The notes under the pieces: model-generated | Seen by the model: only the letters and a program-made list of their open reading frames with translations | Told to the model about the DNA's origin: nothing | The model's database searches: none | Part shown: positions 1 through 10,456 of the stretch, one piece after another | How the letters are laid out: every line of letters begins with the position of its first letter | How positions within the stretch are numbered: the stretch's first letter is position 1 | Made by a program: the position numbers and the translations under genes | Assembly (NCBI RefSeq): GCF_002865645.1 | Contig: NW_020194615.1 | Coordinates: forward strand, 186,001-250,000 | DNA length: 64,000 nt | From: Hyaloscypha bicolor E | Lineage: Eukaryota > Ascomycota > Leotiomycetes > Helotiales > Hyaloscyphaceae | Reading direction: 5' to 3'

Positions 1-37
1 ATTCAGAATTAAGTAAAGAAAGAGATGGCTGACTTAG

Positions 38-236
38 GAAAATCGCTCAAAAGATCATCACCTCAATCCGCCACTCCATCACCGCGCTCAGCTCCCTCGA
101 TCCGGAGGTCCAAGAAATCGCTCATCGCGTGCACTTCGAGGCCTTACAGCTTGTGTTTCTAGCCTCCACTGCATGGGCGCTCATCGCGCTGGTTGCGGCA
201 TTTTTCGCAAGAGGGCAGAGGTTGGATCGTCGCTGA
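38..236 (+). CDS. C-terminal end of a major facilitator (MFS) transporter, partial
   Basis: Only the last exon lies in the window. It opens after an intron end (branch-like CTGAC then TTAG, positions 29-37) and runs 66 codons to TGA at 234-236. The peptide has an amphipathic stretch (DPEVQEIAHRVHFEAL) followed by one hydrophobic helix (LVFLASTAWALIALVAAFF) and a short basic tail (ARGQRLDRR). A final helix followed by a charged cytoplasmic end is usual for fungal DHA-type drug/H+ antiporters. The substrate cannot be judged from this piece. Gene start and the other helices are left of the window. The phase of the upstream intron (2 nt carried over) is inferred from the frame. Another multi-helix transporter family is possible. 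Confidence 0.6.
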
Positions 237-1563
237 TTAAAATGGATTTGATTTGGTGATGTGACCTGGTGGTTTTGGTGAGGCCCCTGGGAGATGAGGG
301 GTCGTGGAGGCTGTGCACCTGGGCAGCGGGGCCGGTCAAGGAAGTCTGGCTGGCCCTTTAAGCAACCCCTGGCTTCGGCTTGGAGCGGTTCTGAGCTGGG
401 ACTGGGTCTTGTCTAAGGCTGAGGAGACGACTGGATGCAGTTGCTGAGTTCGGCACTGAGGTGATGGCGCGAACTCCCTCGCTGATGAGCCACGAGCACG
501 TTTACCCTAGTGCCTCTTTGCCTCCTTAACCTTATTCATGACCAAACCTTCAATTTGAGCCTAGCAAGTTTCAGCGAATGAGAGCATGAAAAGTCAACAC
601 GTTGTACTTGCCCCGCTCCCTCTCATGCGGTACCTATAGCTAAAAGTATACGGGATTATTCCTCCTCCTGATAAGGATAAGCAGTCCTTGTGCCAGTAAT
701 CAAGTAATCAAGCAAGAGAGCGCGGCACAGGTGGCGACATCGCCAAGCGTTCGCCACTCCGTCCACAGCTTGTTGTCACATGCACATCCTCCCCCTCACC
801 ACTCAGCATCCACCTCTACACTAGCCCCGATCCTCACCCCTCCACCACCAACTAATACTCATTCTATCCCCCCCCCAGTCCAAAGCGCCATCACGAGATT
901 AGTAACGCCACCCCAAAACCTCGTTTATATCCCCAACATAGGAAACCTCAGGTGCTTTAGAGAGTCTCTATTCGCTATCGACCCTTGATGGGGCCCGTGC
1001 AGGCGTGGTGTTATCAATATCGTGATCGCGCTTTGGACTGGGGGGGGGATAGTAGCACAGAGGCTTTCTTGAGATAAGGTTTTGGCTGGCCAATAGGCCG
1101 CTTGCGCGCGATGCGTTTGCCTTTGCCCGCTATCGTTTCGCCCGCTGACGTTAGCTCAACGTTTGGGAGGGAGTCGTGCACCCATGTACCGATGCATCTG
1201 GACGCCTTCATTGGCGGAGAAGGGAGAAAGGGGTGTTTGGCAGAGGAAGGCCCTGGCAGGGTGGGCACGGGCAGTGGCTGGGGGGTCTTTGGTAGTGACG
1301 CACCGTGCGTCGGTGGATCCGATCTGCGGGGTCAAAGGCAGGCAGGTCGTGGGTCGTGGTATTGGGAGCTGGGGAACTCTCGTTCTTGGCGGAGAAGACC
1401 CAAGTATATAAGCTTGGTCTCTCTGGTCTGGAACTTGGCCCCTTTAGTTTACATACTTTTTAAGATCTCGTTTCCCCCCCTCTTAGAAACCTCAAAGTGT
1501 TTTTTTTCTTCCAATTTTCCGAAGAACAAAAGAATAGAGAAGAGGAGAGAAAGGATAGAAAAG
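237..1563. other. Intergenic region, no gene seen
   Basis: No convincing coding frame. The longer open frames (731-988 and 1102-1689) have low-complexity or unnatural composition. The right part serves as promoter and 5' leader of the gene starting at 1564, with a TATA-like box near 1404 and a C/T-rich stretch at 1466-1510. Confidence 0.6.
1404..1411 (+). promoter_or_regulatory. TATA-like box upstream of the RRGSIL-motif gene
   Basis: The sequence GTATATAAG lies about 155 nt upstream of the ATG at 1564. It is followed by pyrimidine-rich DNA at 1466-1510, a common arrangement in strongly expressed filamentous-fungal genes. The functional role is inferred. Confidence 0.45.
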
Positions 1564-2463
1564 ATGACATCCAGGACCCCAGCAATCACAATCGTGGAGC
1601 CCTCCATTCATGATGGCGACGACTTGAGTACGTTCCGTTCCGCTCCTTGCTTTTGGGACCCTCTGGGAGATCGAGGGAACAATGAATGAATGCAGGAACA
1701 GAAAAGCTGACTGGTGACTTTCAGGCCGCATCCCAACGAACGGTTCCGGCTCCCTCTCTGCAATCGACGAGGACCGCGAGCATAAGCAGGACTGGACCGT
1801 CACGACCGACGAGAAGGATTCCTGGGCCAACAAGGAGCGACGCAGGAGTTCGGTGTGGGGAAAGTTGGAGTTGGTTCCGTATGTGTCTGAATCTCTCGTT
1901 CTCGCTGTTTTTCTCGCTCCATGTATTGATTGCCGCGATGTTGAGTGAGTGGGGCAACGCTGATGCTGGGATGATATGTATAGGTCCGCAACATCCCCGA
2001 AAAAGAAGAACTTCATGACCGCTGGTGGTCAACCGAGACGAGGCAGTATCCTGAGTATGTGGGAGGGGGGAAAGGATAAGGATGGACGGGATATCCTGGC
2101 GCATGATGATCATAGCGATGAGGAAGAGGAGAGTGTTGGGTACGTTCTGCCTTTTTTACTTTATTGTACTTTCTGACAGTTTTGGGGAAAACGGGGGGAA
2201 ATATCATAGACAGGGCTAACGACAGAGACAGGTCTCCAATGAGTAATGAAGAGGAACAGGGGAAGGCGAGCCTGGAGAGGGAACGCAGGGGCAGCATCTT
2301 GAGCATTTGGAGGAAGGGGAAGGATGAGCATGGCAATCATGCTATTGTTCATGACGATGAGGAATACTCGCAGGCGGATCGTCTTCCGAGTCGGACCAGC
2401 TCGGATAGTGCAAGTCGACCTAAACAGCGGGAGGAGTTGCCGACCAGTAGTTTCTTTGTTTGA
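1564..2463 (+). CDS. Small conserved-type fungal protein with repeated RRGSIL-x-x-W motifs
   Basis: Four exons: 1564-1627, 1725-1878, 1984-2139 and 2232-2463. The introns start GTACGT, GTATGT and GTACGT and end CAG, TAG and CAG. The joined frame is 606 nt, 201 residues. Exons 3 and 4 each carry the same unit: RRGSILSMWEGGKDKDGRDI then an acidic run, and RRGSILSIWRKGKDEHGNHA then an acidic run. Exon 2 has a weaker version (ERRRSSVWGKLELV). The repeat therefore follows the exon borders. The protein is hydrophilic, with no signal peptide and no membrane helix. The basic RRGS/RRSS motifs look like basophilic kinase sites (inference). I do not recognise a named domain and give no function. A TATA-like box and pyrimidine-rich leader suggest regular expression. 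Confidence 0.8.
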
Positions 2464-3507
2464 TGGGATGTTTTGTTGTATTGTCGTTTTTGAATTGATG
2501 GGATGGGTTATTGCGGGTTCCGGGGTTCTGATACCAATTTGAAAGGAGAAGGAAAGAAGGGCTGTACGATCTAGGTAGCAAAACCAACGTTGATGCCTGC
2601 ACTTGACTTCTGTTCTTCGCTGCCGATCTGTTAAATTTGAAGAAGCCTGACCATGAATTAATAACTATCCGCATTACTGACTCTAAGACGCTCTGGAAGC
2701 CAAGAGCAGAGTTCAACGTCCTCAACGATGATGAACATTGGTATCCTGTGGGATTGTGTCCAATGCTCAATAAAGTGTAGAACCGTCGTTCCGAGTCAGA
2801 CCTTCTAGCGTTCGCCTACCGACTCGACTCCAGAACCAAGGAACATAATCATCAAGTTTGACGGAACATGGCTCCTAGTAAAAGAGTGCAAGCAGGCCAC
2901 CAGGGCTTCAAGGCTTCAGAGTCCCAATTCTCGAACGTAGGTGATCACGTGATCAACCCCGCACTTCTATGGGATTTCTCTCCGCTTAGAAGTGGGGGGC
3001 GTAGCTATTTAAGGAAAGATATAAAGATTTTGGTGATTGAGAAAGATGGATCTAGATAGTTGAGGGTTCGACAACAATGGGGAAGTGGAGCAACGAGATG
3101 GGCACTTGCCGTTCTCCTTAACCTCGGCTAGCAGACTCGAATGATCTGGGCACTGTCATGGTGGGAATCGTGAAAACACAGGAGAAGAATGGAAATCTGA
3201 AGTGTAGTCATGCAGAAATTTGTCAGGGGTGTTTGAAAGGAAATTTTGACCCTAAAATTAAAGAAGAAAGTGCGTGAAGTGATGTGAAGTGTGTGCGACC
3301 CCAGGCGAAAAGTTGGATTCGCCCCTGAAACTCGAATCAGGCGAGACTCCGCCCAGAAACATCCGATCTCACTGCAATCTCTGCACACAAGCATTGGACC
3401 CCATCGCAAATTCCCACAGTTGGCTTTGAAAAGCCACTTAACATATACAATCAACGATGATGTCAACCCACGTATAACGTCTAATCCGGGCAATTTTACT
3501 AGCAAGA
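2464..3507. other. Intergenic region, no gene seen
   Basis: About 1 kb between two forward genes. It holds the 3' flank of the first gene and the promoter of the phenol hydroxylase gene. A short palindromic GATCACGTGATC lies at 2942-2953 and contains a CACGTG E-box core, the type of site bound by bHLH factors. No coding frame is supported. Confidence 0.5.
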
Positions 3508-5536
3508 ATGGATCTGAATCATCTGATGTCAGGCGGAATCCCCGTTTCCATGCCAAACATGGAGCAGCACACCCACAACCACGTCGACGTCTTCATCTGC
3601 GGCAGCGGCTCCGCCGGACTCTGTGCCGCGACCTGGCTCGCACGCTACGGCCTCACCTGCAAGATCGTGGACTGGCGACCGGGTCCACTGGAAGTTGGGC
3701 AAGCCGACGGCGTACAGTGTCGCACAGTGGAAGTCTTCGACAGCTTCGGGATTGCGGAGGAGCTTTTACGAGAAGCGTACCACGTTCTTGAAGTTACCTT
3801 CTGGTCGGATGATGGCGAGGGAGGTATTGTGAGGAGTAGTAGGGCGCCAGATAGAGAAGAGGGTGTTTCTCACATGCCGCACGTGATTCTGAATCAGGCG
3901 AGGATCAATGGGTTGTTACTTGGGGCGATGAATAAGTTTAATGGGCAGGTTGTGGATTACGATTATGCTGTTAAGAGTGTTGAGGTGGATAGCAAGGCAG
4001 CGAGTGATCCGGATGCGTATTGTGTTACTGTCACTACTGCAAAGCATGGGAATGAGGAGGTATTCAAGGCCAAATATGTGTTGGTAAATTACCACACCCG
4101 CTTTTCCAAAGTATGTTCTAATAGTTGGCAGGGATGTGATGGTGCCCATAGCGCTGTACGGAAATCACTTGGGTTCAAAATGATCGGAGATAGTACCGAT
4201 TCAGTCTGGGGAGTTATGGACGTCTACCCAAGAACCAACTTCCCAGACATCAGACGAAAAGCCGCATTACAATCTCAAGCCGGGAGTCTCCTCATAATTC
4301 CCCGTGAGGGAGGATCTCTCGTCCGGTTATATATCGAGCTCCCATCCGGAACGACTGCCAAAGACGTCAAGCTCGAAGACCTGCAAGCCTCAGCCCGCAA
4401 GATCTTCCATCCCTATGAGACGGAAATCGCAGAAACCTACTGGTGGTCCGCCTACTCGATCGGCCAACGCCTTGCCGACCACTTCTCAAAAGACAATCGC
4501 GTCTTCCTCACCGGCGACGCATGCCATACTCACTCCCCGAAAGCAGGACAGGGTATGAACGTGTCTTTACAAGACGGGTACAATATCGGATGGAAGCTGG
4601 CATCCATCCTCAAAGGCCAAGCAAAACCAGATCTCTTGAAGACTTACAATCTTGAACGAGAGAAAGTCGCAGCTGATCTCATTGAATTTGATCGCGGCTT
4701 TGCGAAAGCTTTTGCGTCGAAGTCTGTCAAAGATGGTGTGAATGAGAAGAAGTTTAGTGAGTTGTTTGTTCAAGCTGGACGGTATACGGCGGGTTTGACG
4801 TCTAGATATGGCGATTCGTTGATTACGAGGGCGGAATGGAGTACGCAGAGTCTCGCTTCGAATTTGACTGTCGGGATGAGGTTCCCAAGTACGCAAGTTG
4901 TGAGGCATTGTGATGCCAAAGCGATGCAGCTGGTCAAGGCGCTGCCTGCGGATGGTCGGTGGAGAATCGTTGTTTTTGCGGGAGATATTCGGGATGGTCT
5001 TGCTGCTGAGAGACTAAACAAGGTACGTCCAATTATTACCTGCGTTTGCGTGACTGACAATATTCCCAGCTTGCGATTTACCTCTCATCCGTGAAAAGTC
5101 CCGTCAGCAAATACACCCCGGCAGGAGCCGATGTCGACAGCTTCATCGAAGCCATTTTAGTTATATCCGGCAAACGAATACAGATAGAGCAAGACCAAAT
5201 ACCTAATTATTTCTGGCCAGTGACTGGCAAATATCGGATGAGAGATATCCACAAAACGTTTATTGATGATGAGAGCTACAACAATGGTCACGGGAAAGCG
5301 TATGAATTTTATGGAGTAGACCCGAAAGCCGGCGCACTTGCCATTGTGCGCCCGGATCAATGTGAGTCAATGTCCTCAAACGAATGATTGAATACGGAAC
5401 TGATAATTGTGAAGATGTTTCACTTGTTACAGGAATCGATGAACTTGAGTTGATCGGACAGTTCTTCGACTGGTTTGCGGTGGGGAGGCCAAGGTCGGAT
5501 CAGTTTGATCTGGAGGATATCGTGAAAATGGGATGA
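3508..5536 (+). CDS. Phenol 2-monooxygenase-type FAD-dependent hydroxylase
   Basis: Four exons (3508-4083, 4132-5022, 5070-5361, 5415-5536) give 626 residues, the usual size of the phenol 2-monooxygenase/TfdB group. Near residue 30 is the FAD Rossmann motif GSGSAG. The second conserved signature reads GCDGAHSAVR, formed exactly across the first intron. GDACHTHSPKAGQGMN is the FAD-ribityl motif. The last two exons form the thioredoxin-like C-terminal dimerisation domain (KYTPAGADVDSFIEA ... VRPDQYVSLVTGIDELE). Family members ortho-hydroxylate phenols with NADPH and O2 in the cytosol. The first intron is 48 nt and has no stop, so a retained form would stay in frame. The last acceptor is AAG at 5412-5414; using the later ACAG would create a stop, and the chosen site restores the conserved end. 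The true substrate is unknown. Confidence 0.9.
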
Positions 5537-7989
5537 AAAATTTAGATGGTCTGATGAAGGAGAGTTTTTGAGACAAGCTCAAAACAGCCGTGAAGTGTGA
5601 GCTGGTGTATGTGGAAGGCATTTTCAACCCATCTTGTTGGTGGAAACGTAAATATTTCTTAAAAAGTGCCAGCTATCCGCCCATTGCTAAAGTTTTGAAT
5701 TTAGTGAATTCACTAAACATAAACCACATCTTCGACCCCCGTCCTTTGACTTGAGACTTGCCTTAAGAATTTGGTCCGCCAGAAGGCTCTTCCGAGCTCT
5801 CGGGACGGACGTACGACCAGAGGCACGTTGCTATCACGGCTCGGGCAAACAATTCGCACTATTCGTGGCCAGACGCTTTTGAACTCTCAAGAGGCCTCAA
5901 GCAATTGATTTTTACTCTTCAGATAATGCATTCTGAGCCTTTGTTTGTGAAGAAATACTTCTCCCATCATCCCAGCCTACCTTGAGTCTAAGATACTTCC
6001 CAAAGAAACCATCCACCGACTTATATCCCATCAGATACCCATCCTTGACATGCTCACCCTCCAAATCAGCTCTAGCAGCCATAAACCCATGCCTCCGACC
6101 CCACTCCCACTCCCTTCGCATCCCACTTCCAAGTTAAAGAGAAACGACCTTCCCGCCCCAGCACAGCGTGAAAAATTCCTCATTCATCGACTCCGTAATT
6201 CTCACTGACCTCAGCAACAAACCCAGAGATTTCCGCAACCGCCACTAGAGGAGAAGCCGTAGCCTCGAAGACACTGCTTGATTTTTCGCTGGCCCGTCAA
6301 TTGGGTCAGGCTGGCAGAGTGTGTGATTCATAATCCACATGACCCGCAGGTTGGTGATATGGCAGTATTGGAGAGTCTGAATCCAGAGGTGAGGACTTTG
6401 GCTTTGCTGCAGACAACGAGGGAGTCCACGTACCTCAGGTGGGGGAAGGCGAATCTGGAGCGGGAGATAAAAGAGATCACTATTTACACCCAAATTCCAT
6501 CCAGCCCGGAAAGTTCACACATTTCTCGTTACGAGGTAGTTAAAATTTTTTGCAGTGACGTTAGTTCATTGCAATCTACTCGTTAGCGAACGCCCCCTGA
6601 ATTTGCCGAGTTTTCAGGGGTCGTTCTCGCTAATCGCGAGGCATAGCGGGTGCAGGATAGACTCATCACTACTTGCTCCCTACTTTATCGTTCTTGCAAT
6701 TAAACTGATGCTCCTAGAAGACATCACTTATATGTGATAAAAGCCCCTTAAATATCTCCTTGGCTGTGTATCAAAGTAAAGAGGGTGGAAGCATCGACTT
6801 GGACGCCTGTACGCAGATCATATGTCGCCGTGCTGTTGCCATAGAGGCTTTTACACTTAAAAGTTTAAGAGCAAGGTTTGCACGTGTATTCGCTATAGCA
6901 ACACCCGTCTCCGACATATAGTTGCACGTACAGGCGTCCAAGCCGATGCTTCCACCCTCTTTACTACCAAACTTTGTACAATTTCCACCGTGTAAACTGC
7001 CCACACATGTCTTGAACTATTTAAGGCAACTAACGAAGCATGGTACTGCTCACGTATCACGAGCACAAATCAATTTAAAATTTCTCTCAAATTCCTTTCC
7101 TTTGTGTTCGATTTCGTGTAACGTGTTACGTGTATGTTAGAAACTGCAAAGCAAGCGAGATCTAAGTCAAACTCATTTCCTCCCCACATCTTATCAGACG
7201 CCACATTTCCCCAATGAGTCGCCAGAATGTCCGTTTTGTGCGGAGAACGTCACGGTAAGAAAATAGGGCATTTTAATCTGGGATAAAAGTTGTCGAGTCG
7301 AAAATCTTCTGGTCAACTAATAATAAGATTCTTGAGCGGTTTGAACTGGGGATATTTTGATCAATTGCTGCATATGGCCTCGGGGTTTATTAGGAATTTA
7401 GGCTCATAATCAAGTTTTCAAACAATTGGAAATCAACTGAGTGGCATTTTAAGGATAAGAAGGTGTCGATCAACACCGTTACGCCAGATGTCGGCGACTA
7501 TTGTATTCGTGTCTCTCATTCTGCGACACAACGAAGGGGCTCACTCCGGAAGTCCAGATCTGAATCTCCCATCGATACACTTTTATCTATTTTCCGTGAG
7601 TTGTCTTAGAAAAGGAACACGCGGGGTTCTTCCTTTTATATTCAATGAATAAAAAGATGGTCCCGCCAAGCCGACGCTTGAAAGGCTCCCTCTCTTCTCG
7701 ACAACGTTCATTTTGCAGAATCATTGAGCCGTACTACAGCTTTCTCACCCACATTCAATAAGTTGTACTCAACCCGGCCCCTGTCAGTATGTTGTAGTCG
7801 AAATTTCTCGATGCGCTATTTCTGCGTCTCTGCAAGTACTTGATGCAGACGCCGCAAGTACAAATTCTCTTCAAGACGTTGTGTGTACCCTCCAAATCGT
7901 TCTCTCAAGGCTCCAAAGGTAGAATTAACACCCCAATAGGACCCTCCTCAATCCGGGTACTTAACCACAATATCAACCCGCCACCAAGT
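5537..7989. other. Gene-poor, degraded region
   Basis: No intact gene is seen. On the minus strand at about 5910-6250 short open pieces in different frames look protein-like (for example RHGFMAARADLEGEHVKDGY) but are broken by stops, so a dead gene is possible. I cannot name its family. A long inverted repeat lies at 6775-6965. From 6970 to 7990 the sequence is moderately AT-rich with no supported frame. Confidence 0.45.
6775..6965. repeat. Inverted-repeat (MITE-like) palindromic element
   Basis: The left arm 6775-6813 and right arm 6927-6965 are reverse complements at 38 of 39 positions. Weaker pairing continues inward (ATATGTCG / CGACATAT and a TGTTGC-x-ATAG pair), so nearly the whole 191 bp could fold on itself. 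No clear target-site duplication was found. It is most likely a miniature inverted-repeat transposable element, and it has no coding capacity. Confidence 0.65.
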
Positions 7990-8896
7990 CAAACTCTATT
8001 TCGTGGAAGAACACTTACAACAATGCGAAGGTGTTCTACGCCAAACCTCTGGTTTACACCCCACCTGGATCTGCACACGAGTCGGTGATCACTGCCTCCA
8101 ACCAGAACAATATTCGAGTCCTTGGCGGCGTGACTGGTACTCTCGCTAAATCTCGAACATTGGCTCCGCCCTTCCAAGCAGTTGACAGCAGCGGTGGAGA
8201 TATTCCAAATGCCATCGAGATCGCCGGGACCCCAATCATCGTAAGTGCTCCGATGGCCAACTTTGGAGTTAATCCAACAAGCGGAGTCATCTATGTCATG
8301 AATGTCGATAATCTTGGTAGATTTAAGAACGGTCCATTCATAAAGATACCCCAAGGTTTATATCGTTGCTAATTTGATGCAAGACCTGGTAACACGGATG
8401 CTGGTAAGTGGCTTCCAAGCAGGGGCTTTCAGCCTTGCTAACTTTCGGATAGTAATCCAGACGATCAGCCAGACCAACTCTTTGTCCAGCGGGATCTGAA
8501 GTTATCCCTTGGAAGGCGGATACATATAGTGAGGACTCATACAATTTCTCTATGCACACTCACCAATCAATACTTCTCAAGTATCAATCCCAGCGGCGAT
8601 TCCTTATACGCATACAAATTCACCGGAGGGAAATTCACCTTGGCTGGCAAGTCGGAATTTACCTTGGCCGGAAAGAGCGTCCCAACCATTAGGAGTGCCA
8701 ATGGCCAAGTACCGGAGTTGTCTGGCTTGCTGATGTTGATCATGGGTTGGTTGCGTACAAGGCTGTGCCAGTTGGGGGTACTTTGCAGCCCATGACCGTT
8801 CCTGTCGCTGGAGGGTTGACAAAAGATCGCCGCCCAGCATTTGGCAATGGGAGAGTTTATGCCACGGGAGGAGCAACTTTGTTTGCTCTTGCGTAA
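7990..8896 (+). pseudogene. Broken PQQ-type beta-propeller protein gene
   Basis: Recognisable pieces of one family occur in order. Around 8030-8250 the text reads YAKPLVYTPPGSAHESVITA and later AIEIAGTPII. At 8280-8330 comes GVIYVMNVDNLG, at 8575-8690 INPSGDSLYAYKFTGGK, and at 8720-8893 a clean tail ending GGLTKDRRPAFGNGRVYATG and then TAA. The middle of the propeller, which I expect to be some 250-300 residues in this family, is missing between the second and third pieces. A frame change occurs near 8714-8722. A 33-nt-scale local duplication (FTLAGKSEFTLAGKS) is also present. The family is known to me as secreted or wall-associated fungal propellers with PQQ-like blades. The gene is non-functional as read. 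Confidence 0.7.
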
Positions 8897-9409
8897 AAAG
8901 GTGATTTCAAGAGACAACTGGTGGTAGGCAGAGCTTGATCACCTTCCAAGCTTTCTACCTTATTCACAGATAGTAGTTTTAATACCCCAGTAATTTCGGT
9001 AATTGAGAGAGGTTTTGGATAGGAATATGGTAAGACTTCTTTCCGAGAACTCGCTCGTCGCTGCCTTGATTTTGTGTCATTTGCGAGTGTTTCTGACTGC
9101 TCATATCTTTCTCCTTCGATTGGACATTTTCGAATGAGGGGACGAGTTTTCCTCCTTTGTCGTGATTGAGAACAATTGAGCAAGAGTTGAACTTCGCAAC
9201 TGCTCCATGGGAGAAGAAGTGTAGAATCTACTCCCATAATAAATTGAAAGTTCTTGGAACAAGGCTCTTTTTTGGGACGTATTGGCGAAGAATCTGATAT
9301 CCCCTCCGATTTATCGTGAGTACGAGCCCCGGAGGATGTTTCCTGAAAAAGTATATTCCTTAGAGCTAGTAATACACGCCGCCAGCCTCGCAATAGAACT
9401 TGAACACTG
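8897..9409. other. Intergenic region, no gene seen
   Basis: The 3' ends of the propeller relic and of the convergent membrane-protein gene face each other here. Minus-strand frames in this stretch look unnatural and are probably shadows. Confidence 0.5.
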
Positions 9410-10456
9410 TCAGTGTGCTTCTGAGAGCTGAACCTGCGATTCTGGGACAGAGGTCGATCCCTCTGCGTGCATTGCTTCCCCAGTTTTCCGCCTGCCAAAT
9501 GCATGATCGCTCCTATTGGCGCTCCCCATAGAGAATTCCGTCGTCCTGACTCTCGGTTGTTGATCACTCTTGTCTGTATAATCCACCGATCCCCTGTTTG
9601 TAGCAGAACCCATAGTGTTAGTAAGAAAACTAAGTGGGTACGACGAGTTGCTGTTCTGACTCCGACTGCCGTGAGCGAGCTCCTTGTTCTTGACGAAATC
9701 AATCAAGCGATTCAATACTGAGAATTCGATCTTCAGCTTGATACTGTATATGGCAGGTTTGTACGTCGTCTGGATCTCAAAATGACCAGAGTACTCAGTG
9801 CCGAGGAGTGTAGCATCGAGGATCAGAACCAAAATATTGACCAAGATGAGATGGGAAAGAAGCTTGCGAAGTGGATTCCGGTTGCGCCCTCCAATTGGGC
9901 CTAGCAATCGCACGGTTTCGTAGATATAAAGGCCCGAGATGATAGACTCTTGGACGAAGAACATCCCAACCTGAATCTTGTCGAATATCGAGAAAGCGTT
10001 GACGACCGAAATGGGTGCATTTGGACGGTTTGTAAGGAACGCCAGGATCATGTCGGGAATTTGAAGAACAATGGCGTTGAATATGATCATGTTGCGAACC
10101 CCGCGAATCCTGCTCTCGCTCCGAGCTACCAGGTGGAGACGGGAGTACAAGACCAATGACTGGCCCGTCACCATAGCGACCCAACCGATGGAAATGAGAA
10201 CGAGAGGGGCCCACCAAACGGAGGTGACATCAAAGAATTTGAGAATAAATCCGACTGTGTGCGGCGCAATACCCCAAGTCGCCGCGATGAAGCTCCAGAA
10301 GTATAGACCCCGTCGCCGTTTGAAGGTTGCAAAGATAATGGCGTTGAGTTCGATGACGTTGTAAAGTGCTATGGTCGAGAATGCCACCATGGTCATCAAG
10401 ATTGGGAGGCCGGCGCTCACAGCGCCAATGATGCCATTATTCTGTACTTGGGACAT
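9410..10456 (-). CDS. Seven-helix-type integral membrane protein (DUF7703-like)
   Basis: A single open frame of 348 residues starts with ATG at 10454-10456. About seven hydrophobic helices fill residues 10-230, for example GLPILMTMVAFSTIALYNVI, FIAATWGIAPHTVGFILKFF and LILVNILVLILDATLLG. The remaining hydrophilic tail is rich in Ser, Arg and Gln, with no motifs. The YNVIELN and KRRRGLYFWSF blocks between helices 1 and 2 match my memory of the fungal DUF7703 family, which resembles PTH11-like receptor proteins of the plasma membrane. The ligand is unknown. No introns are needed. Its upstream region (10457-10850) is ordinary intergenic DNA. Family assignment is from memory, while topology is read directly from the sequence. 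Confidence 0.75.
   Translation of the reverse strand: MSQVQNNGIIGAVSAGLPILMTMVAFSTIALYNVIELNAIIFATFKRRRGLYFWSFIAATWGIAPHTVGFILKFFDVTSVWWAPLVLISIGWVAMVTGQSLVLYSRLHLVARSESRIRGVRNMIIFNAIVLQIPDMILAFLTNRPNAPISVVNAFSIFDKIQVGMFFVQESIISGLYIYETVRLLGPIGGRNRNPLRKLLSHLILVNILVLILDATLLGTEYSGHFEIQTTYKPAIYSIKLKIEFSVLNRLIDFVKNKELAHGSRSQNSNSSYPLSFLTNTMGSATNRGSVDYTDKSDQQPRVRTTEFSMGSANRSDHAFGRRKTGEAMHAEGSTSVPESQVQLSEAH

Noticed and set aside
5362..5433. Apparent premature stop in the last junction of the phenol hydroxylase gene
   Set aside because: It arises only if the ACAG acceptor at 5433 is used (T plus GA gives TGA). The earlier AAG at 5412-5414 gives PDQYVSLVTGIDELE, the conserved end, so the gene is intact.
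5912..6250. Minus-strand protein-like fragments
   Set aside because: Pieces are in several frames with stops and match no family I can name. Mentioned in the region note only, not called as a gene.
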